The notes below the pieces were generated by a model, which was given only the letters and a program-made list of their open reading frames with translations, searched no databases and was not told the DNA's origin. Positions 33,001 through 42,734 of a stretch of DNA of 64,000 nt are shown here, in pieces. Both the position numbers and the translations under genes were made by a program. This DNA is from Gracilaria domingensis (lineage: Eukaryota > Rhodophyta > Florideophyceae > Gracilariales > Gracilariaceae), in the NCBI GenBank assembly GCA_022539475.1, contig VCMS01000199.1:37706-101705 (forward strand), written 5' to 3'. Numbering within the stretch: position 1 is the stretch's first letter; each line of letters begins with the position of its first letter.

Positions 33001-34011
33001 CGAAAGAAACTTTATAACGGAGGCTCGGAGGAAGACTGAGCCATAGAAAAGGGGAAGTACACGTATGGAGACGCCAATACTCGGTTTCACAGGGAGATGC
33101 AGGCGCTCCGAAGGACGTTGAATGCCACATTTTCCTTTCTGCAAATGGCTGAAGACTATTGGGTGGCTGACGTTTTCCTCCAAAAAGTATTCAAAGTGGA
33201 AAAGAAGTATAAGAAAGCCACCAAAAATTGAGTTCATCCCAAGAATCGAAAGCAGGAAGAGCAAGCCAAGCGCAGAGCAGAGGATGGTGGTCTGGAGCAT
33301 GAAAGTGGGGATGAAATTCAGAAACAGGCCGATTCTTCTTCTCCACCATCTGCAGCACCGCGAAGGGTACAGAAGAAATCAAAGCTGAAAGTACGTAAGG
33401 CTTCCTCTCTTCCAAAAGTGAGAAGTTCAGCTAAGCATAAGAGGTTGGTAGTGGAAGAGTCAGATTTAGAATCCGCTCTGGTACATTCGCTAAATTTCGA
33501 TCGAGGCGCTAAGAAGGTCTCACGTGTAACAGAGAAAGCGATGAGCAAAAGCAAAAGTTATGACGCAGGAACTGAAAGCGTCATAGAAGAAAGCTCGAAA
33601 GATGAAGAGATATCTCCGGCGCTACAAAAGAGAAGTAAGCAGGTCAAAGTGATCAGTGAACCAGAGGAGTCCAGTTTTTCAGGAGAAAGCATATCCGACA
33701 GCAAAGATGATTCCAGCTTCAAAAGAGGACAGAAAACGGCTGTGAAGCCGTCCACAAACTTGAGAGTCGCACCAAAGAGACAGAAGTATGATACAAGAGA
33801 GCAGTTTGCAAAAGTCGTAAACATAGGAGCAAGAAATGTTCAGTTACTGACTGCTTCCTTCCCGGACTCACTGCTCACAATTGTATCGTGTGAAAAGCAC
33901 CAATGCACAACCTATGTGGTATGCGTGTACTTGAGGAGGCGCATGTTGAGGGAGTACCTCTTTTGCTCCACGGCTTGTCTCCGGAAACGTTTTCGCGAGA
34001 TGAATGCGTGA
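33001..34011 (+). pseudogene. Unknown charged protein, decayed
   Basis: One frame covers the whole stretch with TGA stops at 33037-33039 and 33229-33231. The head reads YGDANTRFHREMQALRRTLN and FSFLQMAEDYWVADVFLQKV; a long Lys/Ser/Glu-rich middle follows; the end is Cys-rich (SCEKHQCTTYVVC, FCSTACLRKRF), possibly a small zinc-binding module. The only ATG after the second stop (33418) would give a 197-aa product. The composition suggests a nuclear, chromatin- or transposon-associated protein. No family recognised. Confidence 0.45.
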
Positions 34012-34316
34012 CTTGAAATATAATGCGCAAAATACAATTGGTTTCGAAACTAGTTACTCTGAAGTTAAGAGGTTTGATTTGTTCTCCATTGCTTTTCTTG
34101 CGTATTAAAGGTGAGGTTTTTAGCCTTCTTGAAATAAATAAGTCTATGTCGCCCTCTCACGGCAATGATTTCGATTCCGACGATAGCCCTATGACAACGT
34201 TTTGGAAAAAAGGTAGTGCAATTTGAGGTTGGACTGCACCAATGAATGATACATGGATGCGAAACGGATGGCGCAATGAGTGCGAGAAATGTCCGATTGC
34301 AGCCTAATTTAGCGGT

Positions 34317-34580
34317 CTCACATTGGAGAACGTCCGCTAAGCACATGGAGCGGACTTGGAGTGCACGCGATACATATTGCACTCCATCTGCGCCCACATT
34401 GTCCGCAACTTGCCCCCCACGATCTCAGTTTGCACTCCACGCGCACTCACAATAATGAAATAAACTATTAAAAAATTAAAATGCCCTGCCGAGGGTGTCA
34501 CATTGGAACGCGGATGGCGTACAGGCGGAGTGAAGTTGGAGGCTGAACACCCTGAAAGATGCACTCCATTTGCACTTAGA
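34317..34580. repeat. Short dispersed direct repeats (TCACATTGGA, GCACTCCA)
   Basis: TCACATTGGA(GA)ACG occurs at about 34318 and 34498; GCACTCCA followed by a YGC-rich tail occurs at 34379, 34432 and 34561. The pattern looks like a decayed tandem duplication of about 180 bp. Confidence 0.4.
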
Positions 34581-34627
34581 AAATTGAAAATTTTTCTTGT
34601 AGGGTAGTACGACACAATGTATTTCAA

Positions 34628-35392
34628 AACGTTTCAAAGCGTGCCATATATTAATATTCTAGACTGTTCTTTAATGCGATTCCACGACCGCTACTGGAGA
34701 AGAGAGATGTGACGGAGTTTCAGGACGTTGCTCTTGAAGTACTTCTGTATATCTTTGTACGTACCGACAATGGTTGGAAAACATAACTGGAGTTTTCTGC
34801 GATGCGTGTAGGTCGTTTCACGGTGAGAAAGTCGTACAACGTACCACTTCATAGCAGCTTCATCACGTTTTGAATCTGGAAAGGGTTATCGCGTAGTTGC
34901 GAAAGAGGAAATAGGTAGCTTCCAAATGCGCGCGCTCTCTTTCCACTCCAGCAGACACGTTTTCACGAGGTCAGTTCCAGAACTAGTACTACTCATTTCA
35001 GATCACCACTTATGGGCTGCAACGTGGTTCATGCACTTCAAATATGCCGCAGTACCCTGACAAACTTCTGAACCAACCTTTGAGCCTGAATCTCTTAGTT
35101 TAAGTTCAAAGTAGCGTCTGAAAGGAATGAATGAGTTCTTTCATCGCAATCATAAGCTTCAGAAGGCTAGTGCGCTGTGGGCCAACCCAGAAATCCCCAA
35201 CAGCAAGTCGAAATCAACTGTAGTCCCATCCTGTTGACATCAATCTTCTTTAAACATAGATAATTGTTCGAAGAGCTCGATCTAACGGAAGTAGCGTTAG
35301 AAGCACCACAAGGCGATCTGTTGGCACAGCGTGTCGCATCAATGTCATTGAGGCGCCGCGATTCAATTCTAGTGAAAACTACATCTTGATAC
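34628..35392. other. No gene seen
   Basis: No credible coding frame and no repeat noticed. Confidence 0.4.
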
Positions 35393-36404
35393 TTGTACAA
35401 AATCAAGGCTGTGCAAGGCTATTGCCGGAGAAGAACGGGGGTCTATGACCCCCAACGGAGGCGGAGGTACCCTAGAAACCAATTTCACGTACGCAAAACT
35501 TCGCGGAGGGTAGGAGAGGGCGGTCGCCGGTGTATTGAGGGCGCGGCGACGAAGATGTGTTCGGCAAAAGTGTTGATGACGGTCTCGCGCACTTCCCCGC
35601 GAGCAGAAGACGCACAAGTCGACGGGCACAACGCCTCAGAGCGACGGAAGCCACGGGTTTCGTTACGTGCTTCATCGCGGGGCTCGTGCGGCGCAGATTA
35701 TGTGCCGCTCGCGTGCAATAGAAAAGGCCAGCTGCATACGAATGAAGAAGAGCGCTCTGATTGCGTGCACCATGATGGTATGTTCCGCGTGCTATGAGCA
35801 GCAGACGACACCGGGCATTGGTGTTGACTAGTGGTAGCGCAGCCGGCCGGTGGTGAAACAAAGGCCTCAGCGGCGCGCATCACAAGAAGAGCGAGCCACG
35901 CAGCCCGCTCGGCATGGTTGCGTTGCGCCACAGCGCGTCGCGGGGGCTCGGCGTGCACCTCAGCCTGGCGGCAGCGCGCCATAGAGCTCGGAGATAGCCT
36001 GGGCTGTTCGGTGGGACGCGCTACGACAGCGGGAGCCATGTTGTGTCTGGGCGCGTTTTCGTCTCCGTGCGAGCCCGAATGGCAGATAACGCAGAGGACA
36101 GATGTTTCCGAACGACGGCTAAAAGGTGTTCATCGGCACGTGATTAAATGGCATATTCCCAGTGTGCACTCCACGTGTTCAGAGTTGTACAATGTGGATC
36201 TATACGGGGGTGACGAGAACGAAGCCTTCTGATTGGTTGCAACACGTGACGAAAATGGGGCGCAATTTCAGAGAAATATTGTGTAAATATACTCCGAGAT
36301 GAACTCGATGCCGGTGGAAGATGCACTTCCATGATTCTTCGGTTCTCTAATTCTTCATCAGTGCTGTTTGCTGTTCAGTCTCTAGAGTCAAAATATCATC
36401 TTCC
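35393..36404. other. GC-rich island, no gene recognised
   Basis: 35440-36090 is GC-rich and gives long frames on both strands (Ala/Arg-rich), which composition alone can explain. It may be a fragment of a host gene, like the PP2C piece at 45.8 kb, but no motif is readable. Confidence 0.35.
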
Positions 36405-36656
36405 ATGGAGCATGGAGGCTTCAACCAGGACAAACATGATCCACTATTGCATGGAACACCAACGCGGATCTGCAGAATTGTGGATGGCATCATCGGTACA
36501 GATCCAAGCCACATCTGTCTCATTTGCAAGCGTCCGATACATAGTATATGCGGTGTTGTGCCAACTGATGAACTTCGGTCACAATACGCTCCGAATACTT
36601 CAAATGAAGGATCAGGATCGTCGCTTTCTGTCCAATCCCCAAATTTTTGCATGTAA
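36405..36656 (+). CDS. Small zinc-finger-like ORF next to the Harbinger transposase
   Basis: An 83-aa frame with CRIVDGIIGTDPSHICLICK, RPIHSICG and a later FC; beyond its stop the frame reads RLCPQH. The pattern C-x2-C-x4-H-x2-C resembles PHD/treble-clef fingers found at the front of some transposon proteins. It lies 110 bp upstream of the transposase in the same direction, so it may be an accessory or the former N-terminus. Confidence 0.35.
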   Translation: MEHGGFNQDKHDPLLHGTPTRICRIVDGIIGTDPSHICLICKRPIHSICGVVPTDELRSQYAPNTSNEGSGSSLSVQSPNFCM

Positions 36657-36769
36657 TCTCTTCCTAACAGGACACGGCGCCTTTGTCCACAGCATGTCCT
36701 CGATTCGGGTCGATTTGGGTGCGCTCCATACGGGACCCTACGCTGTGGACAGATCAGCACGCACCGAAC

Positions 36770-38011
36770 ATGGATGAACGTCAACGAAGAATCGCGTTGA
36801 TTTCCATTCAGCAGGCCATTGAAATGCTTGATACAGACACAGATGCCAGTTCTGTTGCACTAACCATTGACATATCTAATACAGAATGGACAGCCATGAC
36901 CGCGGAAGCTCGGCGAACATCGTAACGACGAGCCTGGATCCATGCAAGGAACGATATGTCGTGGTTCTTCAATTACGCGCTTACGCCTAGTTACATTGAA
37001 AGCGGCGCATGGAGAGCACTATTTCGCTTATCCAGAACAGTTTTTGAAGTGCTCCTCACTAGACTGAACGATCAATTGACTAAACAGAAGACGAACTTCA
37101 GGGAGCCACTGCTAACTGCCATTCGAATAGCGTCTGTGTTAATGTACATTGGTGGGGCGTGTTGCGAAGCTGTAGCTTCTCAATTAGAAACAAGAAAGAG
37201 TTCAGTTGATCGTGATATAAAAGAAGTGAGCCGTGTTATTTGTTTGACATTCCACGACAAGGTTGCACTTCCACGTCTCGAGAGCGAACTTGCACAGGTT
37301 ATGAATGGATTTCAAGAAATTTGCGGCTTGCCGTACTGCGTCGGTGCAATAGATGGCACTCACATTCTTTGGCCAATGTGTCCAGAAGAGCAATATTATG
37401 AATATAAGTGTTACAAAGGATACCCCAGCATTGTGCTCTTCGCAGTATCAGACGCAAAGCGAAGATTTCTTTACACAGACATTGGGCGCCCTGGCGTTTT
37501 TGAAAATTCTACTATATACCAAAGCTGTTCGTTGAAACAGATGATTGATGATGGCACATGGCTCGACTCTGATGTACCAGATCTGGATATTGCTGGTGTG
37601 AAAGTCAGGTCTTATCTAATGGGGGATTGTGCGTTCGGCTTGGACAAGAACATGATGAAAAGTTCCAGCAAGCAGGAAATCGCTGCCAACCCGGTACTGA
37701 AGACATGGGACAGCATTGCATCGCAAACTCGTAAACCCATTGAGTGCTCAATTGGAATTCTTAAGAACCGCTTCTTACTTTTAAGTAATGGCATTCGTTT
37801 GCACCACGAGGATGATATTGTATACGTTTGATTCGCCTGCGTGGTACTCTATAACATTTGTATCGAAAACAGTGATCAAGGGGAATATTTTTTACCACAA
37901 GATGAGGAACCGGATGAGTATCAGGTCGTTTCCATCGAATCCTTGCGAAGAAAGAAGCAGAGAGATGCTTTGCTACACTACGTGATTCAAAAGCTCTTCG
38001 ATGCGATCTAA
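36770..38011 (+). pseudogene. PIF/Harbinger transposase with two in-frame stops
   Basis: A single frame from ATG at 36770 (MDERQRRIALISIQQAIEML) to TAA at 38009-38011, 413 sense positions, with premature stops only at 36923-36925 (TAA) and 37829-37831 (TGA). The core is a DDE_Tnp_4 domain: YCVGAIDGTHILWP (first Asp), YKCYKGYPSIVLFAV, SYLMGDCAFGLDKNMM (second Asp) and RKPIECSIGILKNRFLLL (Glu region). After the second stop the family's C-terminus continues (FACVVLYNICIE). In the family this nuclease cuts at elements with TTA/TAA duplications and needs a Myb-like partner. Only point lesions, so recently inactivated or read through. Confidence 0.9.
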
Positions 38012-38224
38012 AATTTCTCAGAAGACGCTCAATAACGGCTCTCATGTTGGCCTTATCTTCGTTTTCCCTTTTTAGTTCCAGAAGGAAACCCTCGTGGCAT
38101 TGTTTTGCATCCTTTAGGAAAGCTTCGGTAGCGAACGCCGGAGAATTTTCTGTCTCTTTCGAAAGCTCGTTGGTGACGAGTCGATGGCGCAGCTTCCTGA
38201 TTCACTTTCCATTACCGCGGGAGG

Positions 38225-38737
38225 TTAATGTCTCGCTTTGTCGTGCTCGAGTTCTTGTAGTTGCTCAAAATAATCCGGCTTATAAAAAAAGTCCGGGTCA
38301 TCACCATCCCCTCGCGATTCACTTATTTTGGCGATATACGGAGAATACTCCTGCTTGAGCATCGTAAATTTTTTCTCCCATGCTTTTGGGGAGCGAGTTA
38401 TGTTGTGTTTCTTTTTTGCCATATCTGTTGCGACTTTAAATATTTTTTTAAGAGATTTCTTCTGCCTATTCCTGTCTCTATAACCTGCAGCCTTCATCAT
38501 TTGCAACAATACCAAGACCGTGTCAATGTTATAATGTTGGTTCTGGACGGGTAAGATATCACTTGTCGCTGCAGAAGCAGGTGCTGTATTTGTCGCCGTT
38601 GCTACGGAAGGTACGTTGAAAGATGAACTGGATGCTGCCGGTGTCACTACTGGTTGATTGACCGTGTTTGGAGAACTGTTAGAACCAGTACTGTCTTGAA
38701 CGGGAGGGGGATTGACGGAAGTAGGCGCAGCGTTCAT
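38225..38737 (-). CDS. Myb/SANT-like DNA-binding partner of the Harbinger transposase
   Basis: An intact 170-aa frame. The head is Ser/Thr/Pro-rich; residues about 75-165 are helical with Trp and aromatic spacing typical of trihelix/Myb-SANT-like domains (VLVLLQMMKAAGYRDRN, WEKKFTMLKQEYSPYIAK, FFYKPDYFEQLQELEHD). Harbinger elements usually carry exactly two genes, transposase and a Myb-like protein that imports it and binds subterminal repeats. The two genes are convergent here with 213 bp between them, which supports the assignment. Confidence 0.7.
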   Translation of the reverse strand: MNAAPTSVNPPPVQDSTGSNSSPNTVNQPVVTPAASSSSFNVPSVATATNTAPASAATSDILPVQNQHYNIDTVLVLLQMMKAAGYRDRNRQKKSLKKIFKVATDMAKKKHNITRSPKAWEKKFTMLKQEYSPYIAKISESRGDGDDPDFFYKPDYFEQLQELEHDKARH

Positions 38738-39040
38738 TGACTTGGACAGATGGACGTTGCTGCGGGATGACGGTGAGCCGCAGAAGTAGTCACGAATATG
38801 GATGAAATAAAGGCGGGTGGGGGCCTACAGCGTATACTTTTGCGAGTTCCATGTAATGAATAGTAGTTCGCACTTCACGGTTTCCTGCGATACTGGTGTT
38901 TGTCTAGTGGGCAGATTTGGCGCCTTTTCACACTGGCTTCTTCTCTCCCTCTTTCAATTGGGAAGACTTTCAACAGCGAGGGAACAATGCGACGTGTCGC
39001 TTTTCGAAATGTCTACTTTTGGTATGGAAACAGCCTAAGA

Positions 39041-39391
39041 CTATGCTGTCTTGAGCTGATTGGCACAATCAGGCTCAGAGTGTAACCAATTCGCTTGAGA
39101 CAAGTAGCCTCTGCGATACAGCTGAGGCACGTAGATAGCGGCGCTACAGCTGTCACCGACAGAAAGCGGCTGAACGGGGATGCGAAGGAAGGTGGCAGCG
39201 TTGAAATCCGGGAAGCCATTCTCACGACTTGCATAGTTGGCAAACGCATGAGAGCGAACTGTCGCATAGAGGATGTAACCGCCATTATACTGCAGCAACA
39301 ACTGCAACTCGATAGCAAATTGGTCGGCGCCTAGCGTAAACTTGGGCTTCGGCAGTGCAAGTTGGACCAGCACACAGCTCCATGAGGGCAA
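39041..39391 (-). CDS. Unidentified 116-aa ORF
   Basis: The frame reads LPKPKFTLGADQFAIELQLL and NGGYILYATVRSHAFANY and has protein-like composition unlike the Arg-rich shadows around it. It could be an exon or fragment of a host enzyme. Not recognised. Confidence 0.3.
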   Translation of the reverse strand: MPSWSCVLVQLALPKPKFTLGADQFAIELQLLLQYNGGYILYATVRSHAFANYASRENGFPDFNAATFLRIPVQPLSVGDSCSAAIYVPQLYRRGYLSQANWLHSEPDCANQLKTA

Positions 39392-39399
39392 CTACGCCT

Positions 39400-40075
39400 G
39401 ACAATATCCAAAACGGCCCGCCCTGAGTCGCCCCAGAACGTGCGCTTGTGCGAGAGAGGTTATCATGGCATGCTGAGACTAGTACAGAACACGAGCCGTA
39501 GGATGCGAGATCTGCGGCGGGTGGCTCCGGCGTACACGACAGTGGCAGCGTAATGAATGGACTGGGGGTTACTCCGACATGCGGTGGCAGCAACTTCGGC
39601 TCCGGCGACCAAGGAGGGGAAGCGTACGACTGAGCGAGGCTTTTGTCCAACGGAGAACGCGATCCGTGAGCGCCTCGGAGACAAAGCTGTCGTACTACCG
39701 CATGAACCACTCGCAGGGCAACGCCGACCACGGGGGAAGTAGGCCCGTCGCTGCGGCGCAAAGAAGCGAAGGCAGCAGCACTTAATAACTTTTGCCGTCA
39801 CGCGTGGCAGGTGGCGAGCTGCACGCGATGTCGAAGACAACGCACTGCTGCACCCGAGACGGCGCGGCGACGCGCCCGCGCTACACGCCACGTCGCGGCG
39901 CCCAGCGAGCGAAGCCACATGGCGCCAATCACGCCAATGTTCATCACGCGCATGCGAGATACCGGCGCCGCGTGGCCAACTGTGTCTGTAGCCGGCGCTG
40001 TCTTCGCGCCGGGGCCGCGCGGCAATCGTTGGAGACTGCATGCCTCGGTGCCGGGCGTCAACTCATGCTAGCATT
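39400..40075. other. GC-rich island, no gene recognised
   Basis: Strongly GC-rich with open frames on both strands; no domain seen. It ends at CTTCCAATGCTAG on the minus strand, a word also found at the start of the PP2C fragment (about 45755). Confidence 0.3.
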
Positions 40076-40690
40076 GGAAGGATGGTTGAGCATTCAACTG
40101 CAATTCGAATATTTTACCATTCGTAGCACATCTTACAGTATATTCAAATACATTTAAAATAAAAATGCTTACACCGGTCAAAGCAGTGGAATGCATTCCA
40201 ATGGAATTGATGCTTCACCATTCAAACTTGCGAAATCATTTGAATGAACATGTTGGATTACCAGTCAAACCATTCAAAGCATTCAAATGGAAACCATTTT
40301 TTCTGGCAGCGGCTTGTGGCTGCTCACCGGGTGATGGCAGTGGTCGCGCCGGACGCGGTGCGCCGTTGCAGCAGCCCATATGTGTAGCGAGGCGAGACGT
40401 ACTGCCTTAGGAGGTGGCCTCTTTTCAGTGCACGGCGCTAAATTCAAGCAAATATGCGCTCGTGCGCTCCGTTCCATGCCTCCACGCAGCGGCGCACGCA
40501 GCTTAAACATGCACGCCCCGCCGTTGTGCCGTGCGCGCCGCGCCCGGCGAATTGTGGCGATGCGCGACGGCGGTATTATCAGTACGTGCATTCAAGGTAT
40601 TCAAATGATTTTGCATTATATTATACGGGTATGCCATTTAGATGAAGAATGCATTCAAATAGTTTGCGGGATATACTATTCAATGTAAGG
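40076..40690. repeat. CATTCAAATG-rich AT stretches flanking a GC-rich core
   Basis: CATTCAAA or its complement recurs many times at 40080-40300 and again at 40585-40690, with a GC-rich unrelated core (40310-40580) between. The same words occur at 45640-45750. This looks like a repeat family with short degenerate units or a foldback element with a captured core. Confidence 0.45.
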
Positions 40691-41879
40691 AATCCAGTCG
40701 AATGTATTCTAGCGCCATTCCCTTGTTCAGTATGGACCAGTGAAACACGACTCGAATAAATTTTCTCTCTGACCCCCTCGTCACACCCGTCTCTTCAAAA
40801 CTTTTGCCAGTCACATGCCTTTGCTTCTTTATGGTTCGGTTTTTGTTGAAATCCGAAAAACGTGATGTTGTTGAAATTAACATTCAATTAAAGAGTTCTT
40901 TCGTTAGCAATGAGTCATTTCACAAGCCTGTTAGGCCAACAGAGCAGAATCTTGTTATTGAACTTCAATGAAGTAACCTCACAACGGCAGCGCATTCCGC
41001 AATAGCGTTTGCGCCTCCAAATCGACTTTAGGTCTCAACCAGCGTTTGCGTCAATTCCTGCTGCTGCAAAGTTCTACGTTTTTCTTTCTATCATGAACGA
41101 AAGAAAACCAGTTCTAAGCTCGATACATTGACTCCAACTAGTCAGAGTGAATGCAAACGTAGAACCCGTCTTTTGTATACTACTGATCCGGTGGTTCCTG
41201 CAAACAGTCCTCTTTACCGTCCAAGATTTGTGGTTTACAACAAGTGTTATTGCGGTAGTAAGAGTTTGTCAACTAAGTGTCATCACGACGGATGCCTTTC
41301 CATGTATAAGTACGTTACGAGATGCAAACTTGTACCCATTTTTTTGTACTAACTTTCTCTTTGCTTCTCAATGCTAAGCATTGAAAAGGTACAGAATCGC
41401 AATGATCAAACACTGGCGGCCAATGCATCCAAGATCCAAGATTCGACTTGATTCGATTCTTCGAGCTAATACTCTCAACACCGGCACTTACTAATCAGGG
41501 AAATTTGCATTGTACTTCTCTCCCTGAATATTCTTAAAGAATCCCATTTAGTTCATTTACAGCCCTTTGTAGCTGCATCATTCTGTCTTGCAGCTCAACC
41601 GGCAACGATTACCTCTCTTACTCGCATCCGAACAGGCATACGATAGTTGTCACGGAGCCCTCGTATTGAAGCTTCTGACCACCGTTGCGTCTGTCAGTTA
41701 TACTTGTTCGCGTTCCCTTTTCTTGATACGTCACAAGCGATACCACTCTCTTCCGCTCCCCAGCCTCGCCACGACCGTTTTACTTGTTCGCCTTCTCTTT
41801 CCTCGACACTGCACAGTCAGTATCATTCCCTTGCGCTCCTCATCTTCGCCACGACATGGTCTAGTATACAGCTAGCCAG
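40691..41879. other. No firm gene; one small Cys-rich ORF
   Basis: At 41128-41352 (+) a 74-aa frame reads RPRFVVYNKCYCGSKSLSTK with several further Cys/His, a possible zinc-binding fragment. 41588-41880 has Ser/Leu-rich frames upstream of the CDC45 fragment without recognisable content. Confidence 0.3.
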
Positions 41880-42590
41880 TCTTTCGATGCTACGGAGCCC
41901 GTGTGCGGTCGCATTCCCCTTGCCAGCAACAGAGCTCGCTCCATCAATACCTCACGCTCCGCGCTCACACAGGACTTCGTCCTCATCTTCATCGCTACGA
42001 CGGGCCCTGACGCATTGGCATCCGTTCCTACACTCACCGCACTATTGAAGGCGGATCTGCTGCGCTACGAGGTGCAGTCTGTCGCTGGTTATTTGCATGT
42101 ACGTGACAATTTCAATGCTCTTGTTGATGGAGATGATACCGTTGAACCCCCTGCCGTCCTGTGCGTCAATTTCGGCTCCGCAGTTGATATTCAGTCCATT
42201 CTAGGGCTGAACCCTGAGCACGACGATCCACTTGACGCTGATTCCAAGGTCTTTGTTATTAACAGTCAGCGCCCGTGCCATCTCGCCAACATTCATAGCG
42301 AATCATCTTTCACCATCAGGAGGATTTCAACCATGCGCACTTGCTTATCACTCTTGGCTTCGAAAATGAGTGAGGTTTTGTCCCATATATCGATTGCTGC
42401 GACGAGGAGGATGGCTCCTACTCTCAGCATTCCGCCCAATCCGACCCAGAGCAACACGATGAAACTGACGACAGTCCTGAAGCTTTTCTCGTTGATGATA
42501 GCGAGCCTTAGTAACCTGCAGCTATCGCACGCAATAGACCGAAGCGTCGAGTGGGTAAAGGAATATTGAGACGCAAGACACGAAATTTTA
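41880..42590 (+). pseudogene. CDC45: CDC45 N-terminal fragment
   Basis: The frame to about 42325 reads FVLIFIATTGPDALASVPTL, LLKADLLRYEVQSVAGYLHV, AVLCVNFGSAVDIQSILGLN and VFVINSQRPCHLANIHSE, which matches the DHH-like N-terminal domain of CDC45, the helicase (CMG) subunit needed for replication. Just after, the meaningful frame shifts: PYIDCCDEEDGSYSQHSAQS then a basic patch (NRPKRRVGKGILRRKTRN), the acidic and basic linker of the family, broken by TGA, TAG and TAA. The C-terminal two thirds are absent. CDC45 is essential, so a working copy must exist elsewhere; this is a pseudogene or a captured fragment. An intron at the frame change cannot be excluded, but the stops argue against it. Confidence 0.75.
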
Positions 42591-42734
42591 GTGTGTGAGG
42601 GCCGGCCCTCGCTGGAGATTCATCTTTCATCACGGTACTGAGCAGCAAAGGCCAATGAGCTGCGTGTTAAAGAGTTCTAATTCATACTATTGGAAAAGAC
42701 GACGCATGAAATGGGCCTCGGGGAGTTGAGCATA

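Noticed and set aside
36100-38990. GGGCCTTTCT-like ends around the Harbinger transposase
   Set aside because: GGGGGCCTAC at about 38820 has no inverted partner on the left.
39463-40157. 192-aa and 121-aa frames
   Set aside because: Same reason: overlapping frames of Arg/Cys-rich sequence on opposite strands without motifs.
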